The position numbers and the translations under genes were made by a program. Positions 58,751 through 64,000 of a stretch of DNA of 64,000 nt are shown here, piece after piece. The DNA is from Hyphomicrobiales bacterium. GTDB taxonomy: Bacteria > Pseudomonadota > Alphaproteobacteria > Rhizobiales > Rhizobiaceae. The notes beneath the pieces were generated by a model, which had not been told where the DNA came from, searched no databases, and worked only from the letters and a program-made list of their open reading frames with translations. How positions within the stretch are numbered: position 1 is the stretch's first letter; every line of letters starts with the position of its first letter. The DNA is taken from positions 883,904 through 947,903 of the forward strand of contig UCHD01000004.1 in the NCBI GenBank assembly GCA_900472175.1, read 5' to 3'.

Positions 58751-59491
58751 TCACAGATTGCTCATGCCGCCATCGATGACCAATTCGCTGCCGACCGTAT
58801 AGGTCGATTCGTCAGAGGCGAGAAAAACCACAGCCTTGGCGATTTCGGAGGGGCTGCCAAAGCGGCCAGCGGGGATTTTCGCAGCAGCCATGGTGTCCGT
58901 ATCCACAGACGACATGCCGAGCTTGCCGTAGAGCGGCGTCGCGACCGGACCAGGGCTGATGGCATTGACGCGGACGCCGCGGCCGATCAGTTCACCCGAC
59001 AGGGTTTTGGCAAAAGACAGCAAGGCGGCCTTGGTCAACGCGTAGACGCTGGTATTGGGCATGCCGATATGGGCGTTGATCGAGGTGTTGAGCACGATCG
59101 AGGCCGGATTGGCAAGGATCGGCAAAAGCGCCTGGATCAGGAAGAACGGACCTTTGACATTGATCGCGACGGAGCGATCGAAGGCCTCCTCGTCGAACTG
59201 TTCGATCGGCCGGAAATCAGCCGCACCGGCATTGACGAACAGGATATCGAGATGGCCGAACGCCGTCTTCACGGCATCGGCGACCGCCTTTTGCCCAGCG
59301 GCGTTGCCGGCATCGGCCTGAATGACCAATGCCCTTTCCCCAAGTTCTGCGCGGGCTGCTTCAATGGTTGCCGGGCTCGTGCCGGTGATCGCGACGCGGG
59401 CGCCTTCGGCAATGAACTGGCGGGCTGTTTCAAGGCCAATACCACTGGTGCCGCCGGTGATCAGGGCGGTCTTGTTCTGCAAACGTGACAT
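58751..59491 (-). CDS. short-chain dehydrogenase/reductase, copy 2
   Basis: A 246-residue classical SDR. Cofactor motif TGGTSGIG (12-19), NAG (87-89) and the catalytic Ser137, Tyr150, Lys154 (YALTK) are present. An Asp at the end of beta-2 is not seen; the phrase ITGTSPAT there suggests NADP preference. Substrate unknown. It starts 38 bases after the other SDR gene on the same strand, and a LysR gene diverges upstream of the pair, which it probably controls. Confidence 0.9.
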   Translation of the reverse strand: MSRLQNKTALITGGTSGIGLETARQFIAEGARVAITGTSPATIEAARAELGERALVIQADAGNAAGQKAVADAVKTAFGHLDILFVNAGAADFRPIEQFDEEAFDRSVAINVKGPFFLIQALLPILANPASIVLNTSINAHIGMPNTSVYALTKAALLSFAKTLSGELIGRGVRVNAISPGPVATPLYGKLGMSSVDTDTMAAAKIPAGRFGSPSEIAKAVVFLASDESTYTVGSELVIDGGMSNL

Positions 59492-59529
59492 GATGAAATT
59501 CCTTCTGCTGGCCGTTCCGCCAATTGGGT

Positions 59530-60294
59530 TCAGGTGCGGGTGATCGAGGCGCCACCATCGATGAGCGATGCCGTCCCTGTGACGAACGCCGCGTCGTCCG
59601 AGGCGAGATAAAGCACCGAGCGGGCAAGCTCTTCAGGGGTCGCCACCCGCTTCAGCGCATGCAGGTTAGTGATGAAGGACTGCGATTCAGGCGTATTGTT
59701 CATCTCGCGATACATGTCCGTGTCGACAGCACCTGGCAGGATGGCATTGACGCGCACGCCTTGCGGACCGAATTCGGCGGCCAGTGCCTGGGTCAGGCCA
59801 ATCAGACCAGCTTTCGAGGCCGCGTAGGCAGCAACACCCGGGAACGCGAAGCTGTAGCCGACGAAGGTCGAAGTGAAGATTACCGAGCCAGCGCCATGCT
59901 TGACCATTTCGGCGATCTGGTGCTTGGCGCCGAGAAACGAACCGGTGAGGTTGATGGCGATAGCATCGTTCCAGCCCTGTTCGGACACACCGGTCGATGG
60001 GCCGGCTTCGCCGAGCGTTCCGGCATTGTTGAAGGCGACATCGAGGCGGCCATATGTTTCAACGGCAAGGGCGACGAGCGCCTTGGCATAATCTTCCGAG
60101 CGGACATCACCGGCAAGAGCGACGGCTTGCCCGCCATCGGCCCTGATTTCGGCAACGAGCGCGTCAAGTTCGCTCTGGCGGCGGGCACCGACGACAAGCT
60201 TTGCACCTTCGGCTGCGAACAGCTTTGCCGTGGCGCGGCCGATACCGGCGCTGGCACCGGTGACGATTGCAACTTTGTTGGACAGGCGTTCCAT
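59530..60294 (-). CDS. short-chain dehydrogenase/reductase, copy 1
   Basis: A 254-residue classical SDR with TGASAGIG (12-19), NNAG (89-92), Ser142, Tyr157 and Lys161 (YAASK). The end of beta-2 reads VVGARRQSELD, with Arg residues that suit NADP(H). The C-terminal part ends SLIDGGASITRT. It resembles 3-oxoacyl-reductase-like and glucose-dehydrogenase-like SDRs, without further assignment. It is first of the two-gene unit divergent from lysR. Confidence 0.9.
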   Translation of the reverse strand: MERLSNKVAIVTGASAGIGRATAKLFAAEGAKLVVGARRQSELDALVAEIRADGGQAVALAGDVRSEDYAKALVALAVETYGRLDVAFNNAGTLGEAGPSTGVSEQGWNDAIAINLTGSFLGAKHQIAEMVKHGAGSVIFTSTFVGYSFAFPGVAAYAASKAGLIGLTQALAAEFGPQGVRVNAILPGAVDTDMYREMNNTPESQSFITNLHALKRVATPEELARSVLYLASDDAAFVTGTASLIDGGASITRT

Positions 60295-60433
60295 GATCTT
60301 TTCCTCTTTGGCAGAGCGGTTGAGACGCCATGTGGCTATCTCTTCATGCCGTTTGCTTGAGGCGAATATGGCTTTATTCCAACGTTCTGATTAGTCTGCA
60401 AATCATGGAACTTGCATCCGGAAAATCCGAACA

Positions 60434-61345
60434 ATGATGAAGCTCGATGGCATAACAAGTTTCGTTGCGGTGGCGGAAAGCGGATCGATCAGCGAGGCGG
60501 CTCGCCGGCTTCGGCTATCGAAATCGGTGGTCAGCGAGCGGCTTGCCGAACTGGAACGCAGCCTTGGTGCCAGCCTGCTTCACCGCACCACGCGCAAGCT
60601 GACGCTGACCGAGGATGGCATGGCTTTTCTGGAGCGCGCCAGCCGGATCGTCCAGGAAATCGACGAGGCGACGGCCGACATGGCCGAACGGCGCGGGACA
60701 ATTTCCGGACCGTTACGCATCTCGGCGCCGGTCACTTTCGGCCGCATGCATCTCGGCCCGGCGCTTTATCCGTTTCTTACCGCACACCCCGATGTGCAAT
60801 TGACGCTTGATCTCGATGATCGGCGGGTTGATGCCGCAGCCGATGGATACGATGCCGTCGTGCGCAACGGGCCGATCGCCGATTCACGTTTGATGGCCTG
60901 GCGCCTGGCGCCAAGCCGGCGCGTGCTGGTCGCCTCACCCGCCTATCTCAGGGACAACGGCAAGCCAGCATCCATCGAGGAACTCGAACAGCATCGCGGC
61001 ATCTTCTACACCAATCGCGGCGTTGCCGACTGGCGCTTTCCCAGCATCGGCGGTACGGTGATCGTGCGCGGCAAGATGGGGCTCGGCCTCAACAATGGCG
61101 ACATGCTGCGCGATGCGGCTATTGCGGGCCTCGGTATTGCGCTCATTCCGATGTTCATCGTTGGTGCGGACGTTGCTGCAGGCAAACTTGAGACCATCGA
61201 TATCGGCGTTCAGCCGGAGCTTGAATATATCCACATCGCGCACCCTGAAGGACGGCGTCCATCTGTCAAATTAAGGGCGATCGCCGATCATCTGCGGGCC
61301 GCATTCGGCAGCCCGCCCTATTGGGATCCAGCTTTCTCAAATTAA
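60434..61345 (+). CDS. LysR family transcriptional regulator
   Basis: A 303-residue regulator. The N-terminal winged HTH reads FVAVAESGSISEAARRLRLSKSVVSERLAELE (about 10-42), and a periplasmic-binding-type effector domain follows (about 90-295), closest to the CrgA-like branch (RISAPVTFGRMHLGP, DDRRVDAAADGYDAVVR). It is divergent from the two SDR genes across 139 bases, so it likely controls them and itself. The inducer is unknown. ATG 60434 and 60437 are both possible. Confidence 0.92.
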   Translation: MMKLDGITSFVAVAESGSISEAARRLRLSKSVVSERLAELERSLGASLLHRTTRKLTLTEDGMAFLERASRIVQEIDEATADMAERRGTISGPLRISAPVTFGRMHLGPALYPFLTAHPDVQLTLDLDDRRVDAAADGYDAVVRNGPIADSRLMAWRLAPSRRVLVASPAYLRDNGKPASIEELEQHRGIFYTNRGVADWRFPSIGGTVIVRGKMGLGLNNGDMLRDAAIAGLGIALIPMFIVGADVAAGKLETIDIGVQPELEYIHIAHPEGRRPSVKLRAIADHLRAAFGSPPYWDPAFSN

Positions 61346-61354
61346 GCGCTCTGC

Positions 61355-61927
61355 TCAATTGCAGGAACGCAACTGCTTGGCATAGGCATTGGCGATATTT
61401 GCCGAGCGCTGGGCGGCCTTCTGCAACTGGGTATTGCCGCGCCAGCCGCCACGTCTGTAGCCGGCATCTCCGAGATAGTACGCCAGATAGAGATTGTAGG
61501 CGTCGTTGCGGGCGATGCCGTTCTTGCGGCTGTTCTTGTTGTGATACCAGGCGACGAAGTGGATCGCGTCGGAGAATTTCGTCCGCCGCGCCAACAGGTT
61601 GCCGGTCGATTGTTTGTATTCCGACCATGTGCCGTTCAGCGCCTGGGAGAATCCGTAGGCGGTCGATTGGCGTTTCCAGGGGATGAAGCCGAACAGTTTG
61701 GTGCGGGGCGGCCGGGCGTTCGGGCGGAAGCCGGATTCGGTGTAGATCGTCGCCATCAGGATATGCACGGGAACGCCATACTGGCGCTCGGCGTGGTTTG
61801 CGGCGCGCTGCCAATTGTTGAACCAGCCGTCACGCTGCTCGAAAATCGCGCAGGCATTCCGGGTATCCCTTGGGGCGCTCGCACAACCGGCCAGAAGCAG
61901 AAGGGCGACGATAAACGCAATACGCAT
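61355..61927 (-). CDS. lytic transglycosylase-like lipoprotein (SLT domain)
   Basis: A 190-residue lipoprotein. The lipobox LLAGC puts the lipidated Cys at 15. The SLT-type domain follows: MATIYTESGF with catalytic Glu64, then a helix with GFSQALNGTW and a C-terminal NLYLAYYLGDAGYRRGGW. Such enzymes cleave peptidoglycan between MurNAc and GlcNAc. The protein should be outer-membrane or periplasmic. It converges on the lysR gene with a 9-base gap. Confidence 0.86.
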   Translation of the reverse strand: MRIAFIVALLLLAGCASAPRDTRNACAIFEQRDGWFNNWQRAANHAERQYGVPVHILMATIYTESGFRPNARPPRTKLFGFIPWKRQSTAYGFSQALNGTWSEYKQSTGNLLARRTKFSDAIHFVAWYHNKNSRKNGIARNDAYNLYLAYYLGDAGYRRGGWRGNTQLQKAAQRSANIANAYAKQLRSCN

Positions 61928-62042
61928 CGCTCAAGTCTCTCACTTTCAGAGAGATTACTAACCGGTAAACGTTAAAGAGAGGTTTTTAGACATATCGGGA
62001 CGGCCCTTTTACCCATCTCCGACCGGTTCCGAGCGGAAAAGC

Positions 62043-63746
62043 CTATAATTTCAACGCCAAAATTTTGCCTGACGTAACGTAACCCTTCTCGGCCTCCAGA
62101 CGTGCCGAGCGAACCGGCTCGAACCCTTCGATGCGTTTTGTTCCTGCCCAGCGGCCATGATCCGCAAAAACCTCGATCGAGCCCGCATCGAGGAAAATCC
62201 GCAGGCTGACGGGGCGGGCACCGCGGGCGATGTAACGCGGCAGGGTGACGACGCCCGGGAGGGTGTAGAGGATGGACAGGCCCTCCGCATCAAGTTGTAG
62301 CGCCAGATCCACATCGGGATGATCGAAATGGAGAACGAAGGGCGCGCCGGGCCAGGACAATTCCAGCAGGATTTCGACGGCGCCGGTTTCCAGACGGACG
62401 GTTTCGCCGGTCACAAGTCTGGTTTCGTCGATTACACCGTTGCGCAGGCTCTCCACCGCCGCCACCGGCGGCGTCAGCACCGCGCCATCCTGAAGATGCA
62501 GGTTTCGCGGCAGGGTCATCGCGGTTGGGAAATCGATCGTGTGGGAGACATCCGCCCAATTGGCAAGCCAGCCGATGCCGACCGGCGCGCCGTCATCGAC
62601 AAAAGCCTGAAAGGCATAGTTGTCGGTGCCGAAATCCAGTTCCTGCTCGAAATCCGTCAAAAAGCGGACCCCATCGAAATGTCCGACCGCAATCAGCGTC
62701 AGGTTCTTGCGGCCGGTATCGGCATGGGTGCTGTTCATCAGGCCGTAGATCAGGCCCCAATGCGTCTGTGGATCGTCCGCAGGTCCATCGAGCGGCAGCA
62801 GACAGGGACATTCGATCACAGCCGTGCCGAACCGCTCCTCCAGCAGCAACGTTCCGGTAAAACGCCAACCATCGGCGCCGGTGGGATCATCGGTCTCATA
62901 AAGAAGGATGACGCCGCCTTTTTTGCTGAGGCTGCCGAGCACCATTTTCCACAGCCCGTCCGGCCCCTTGACCACGTAAGGGTCGCGGAAATCCAGCGTC
63001 AGGCCAAGGCCCGCCGGGCGATTGGGTAAAATGATCTCAGCCTGGCTGGCGGTGATGATGTTGTGTGAGGTGGCGGTCAGCTGCACCTGGGTTTCCGGCG
63101 TGCGGTCGATCACCTGTTCGGTGAAGAAGACGCGGATGCCGCCGTCATTTTCGATCGGGATGGCAGAACCGGAAAAGGCCCCGCCCCGCCGGTCCGGACG
63201 TGCCGTCAGGTCTTCGGAGGGAAACAGGAAGACCGGCATGTGATGCCAGTGGATGTAATCTTCGGACACCGCGTGACCCCAGTGCATGGTGTTCCAGCGA
63301 AGGCCATGGGAATAATGCTGGTAGAACAGATGCGGGCGGCCCGCGAAACGGCCAAAGCCATTGGGATCGTTCATCCAGCCGAAGGGCGGACGGAAATGAT
63401 AGCCGTGCGGCACGGGGGCCGGCGCATTGGCGGCGCTGGTGTGCATGACGGTAATGCCCTTTTCCACCACCTCGGCGGCGTTGAAAAAATAGGCGACGGA
63501 GACCGCCGTCGTCGTCCTGTCGTAGACGCAGGAGAGCGCGCCGCCGCTGGTGGCGACGAAGGTGCGAAACACATATTCCTCGGCATTGCTGACGGAGACT
63601 TCGCCGATCTTGTCGCCGCCGAGCATGAAAGCCATCGTGCCGGGCACATCCGGCGTCAGCGCCTTCAGCCAGACATGCAACGTGGCGCTCAGCGGCACGT
63701 CGGCGCGCAAGACCTTCAGTGTTTCCGTGGTGATAACGTCCGCCAT
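62043..63746 (-). CDS. GH32 family beta-fructosidase
   Basis: A 567-residue glycoside hydrolase of family 32. The nucleophile motif WMNDPNG is at 124-130, the transition-state stabiliser in FRDP at 253-256 and the acid/base Glu in IECP (312). A C-terminal beta-sandwich (about 420-567) closes the protein. About 120 residues precede the catalytic five-blade propeller and form an added beta-rich module. No signal peptide, so it acts in the cytoplasm on sucrose-6-phosphate, sucrose or fructans. ATG 63746 follows GAAGGAG at 7 bases. No sugar transporter is in the window. Confidence 0.9.
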   Translation of the reverse strand: MADVITTETLKVLRADVPLSATLHVWLKALTPDVPGTMAFMLGGDKIGEVSVSNAEEYVFRTFVATSGGALSCVYDRTTTAVSVAYFFNAAEVVEKGITVMHTSAANAPAPVPHGYHFRPPFGWMNDPNGFGRFAGRPHLFYQHYSHGLRWNTMHWGHAVSEDYIHWHHMPVFLFPSEDLTARPDRRGGAFSGSAIPIENDGGIRVFFTEQVIDRTPETQVQLTATSHNIITASQAEIILPNRPAGLGLTLDFRDPYVVKGPDGLWKMVLGSLSKKGGVILLYETDDPTGADGWRFTGTLLLEERFGTAVIECPCLLPLDGPADDPQTHWGLIYGLMNSTHADTGRKNLTLIAVGHFDGVRFLTDFEQELDFGTDNYAFQAFVDDGAPVGIGWLANWADVSHTIDFPTAMTLPRNLHLQDGAVLTPPVAAVESLRNGVIDETRLVTGETVRLETGAVEILLELSWPGAPFVLHFDHPDVDLALQLDAEGLSILYTLPGVVTLPRYIARGARPVSLRIFLDAGSIEVFADHGRWAGTKRIEGFEPVRSARLEAEKGYVTSGKILALKL

Positions 63747-64000
63747 TCCAGCGCTCCTTCCTTCAGCGCGCAGCCGCCTTCCGATGGGAGAAACGATGCA
63801 CGCCTTTCTCAAAACCATTCCTGCGACCTAGTGCCAAACTGGCGGATGTAAAGACAACGATCCGGCGCAGCGGACAGCAAAAACATCCCCGCGCGGTGTC
63901 CGCCGTGGTTTTGAAAAACATGCACTCAATCGGACGGGGCACTGGAAACCGCCTCTAATGAGTAATTTTATGTGACGCTTTCCAGCGCCCCGTTTGGCGT
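63747..64000. other. upstream region of the GH32 gene, to the window edge
   Basis: About 254 bases without a supported gene. It should carry the GH32 promoter, which I could not place. A 15-bp inverted repeat with one mismatch (63934-63948 and 63979-63993, arm core GGGGCACTGGAAA) lies close to the window end. Confidence 0.4.
63934..63993. repeat. spaced inverted repeat upstream of the GH32 gene
   Basis: ACGGGGCACTGGAAA at 63934-63948 matches the reverse complement of TTTCCAGCGCCCCGT at 63979-63993 in 14 of 15 positions, with a 30-base AT-richer spacer. It may be an operator, a looped RNA stem or the end of a larger element. Confidence 0.6.

Overview
The window is chromosomal DNA of an alphaproteobacterium, almost certainly of the family Rhizobiaceae. 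The evidence is gene content and order: metC next to aapJQMP; clpS-clpA with a phasin nearby; the run dusB-ntrB-ntrC-ntrY-ntrX-dat-hfq-hflX with mazG opposite; ispDF-cinA; and pdhA-pdhB-pdhC-lpdA-lipA with ftsB, eno and kdsA. The pdhB product carries its own lipoyl domain and ispD is fused to ispF, as is usual in this family. The genus cannot be fixed by eye. No rRNA, tRNA, CRISPR array, insertion sequence or prophage was seen. || Layout. 1-11300: end of a GDPD-type phosphodiesterase, a FemAB-like protein, a HIT protein, a PAP2 phosphatase, azlCD, clpA/clpS, a phasin with a clear promoter and operators, DUF3126, cysE, an alpha/beta hydrolase, a small zinc protein and an FAD monooxygenase. 11300-17200: metC and the general amino acid ABC transporter aapJQMP. 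17200-25800: a minus-strand accessory operon of five exported or membrane proteins, namely a ferric-reductase-like flavocytochrome, a four-CxxCH cytochrome c ending in a DUF4384-like domain, an OmpA-like protein and two caspase-like (C14) proteins. 26100-31000: fpr and the assimilatory sulfite reduction/siroheme genes (DUF934, cysI, DUF2849, cysG). 31300-33400: a CMP/dCMP-deaminase-fold protein, mazG and a small membrane protein. 33400-43500: hflX, hfq, a D-amino acid aminotransferase, and the nitrogen regulators ntrX, ntrY, ntrC, ntrB with dusB. 43800-47200: ispDF, cinA, a COQ10-like START protein and a tandem pair of P-loop kinase-like genes. 47200-54900: lipA, lpdA, a GNAT and an SGNH hydrolase inserted within the cluster, then pdhC, pdhB, pdhA. 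55000-63750: ftsB, eno, kdsA, a VOC protein, two SDRs with a divergent LysR regulator, an SLT lipoprotein and a GH32 beta-fructosidase. || How they work together. Most of the window is housekeeping: nitrogen sensing (NtrBC/NtrYX), amino acid uptake (Aap), cysteine and methionine metabolism (cysE, cysI, cysG, metC), pyruvate-to-acetyl-CoA conversion with lipoate synthesis (pdh, lpdA, lipA, eno), isoprenoid and KDO precursors (ispDF, kdsA) and proteostasis/RNA control (clpAS, hfq, hflX). The least explained part is the 8.6 kb operon at 17199-25812. Its five products look like one extracytoplasmic module in which electrons could pass from a flavocytochrome to a periplasmic multiheme protein, next to two exported caspase-fold proteins and a peptidoglycan-anchoring protein. 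That functional reading is inference.
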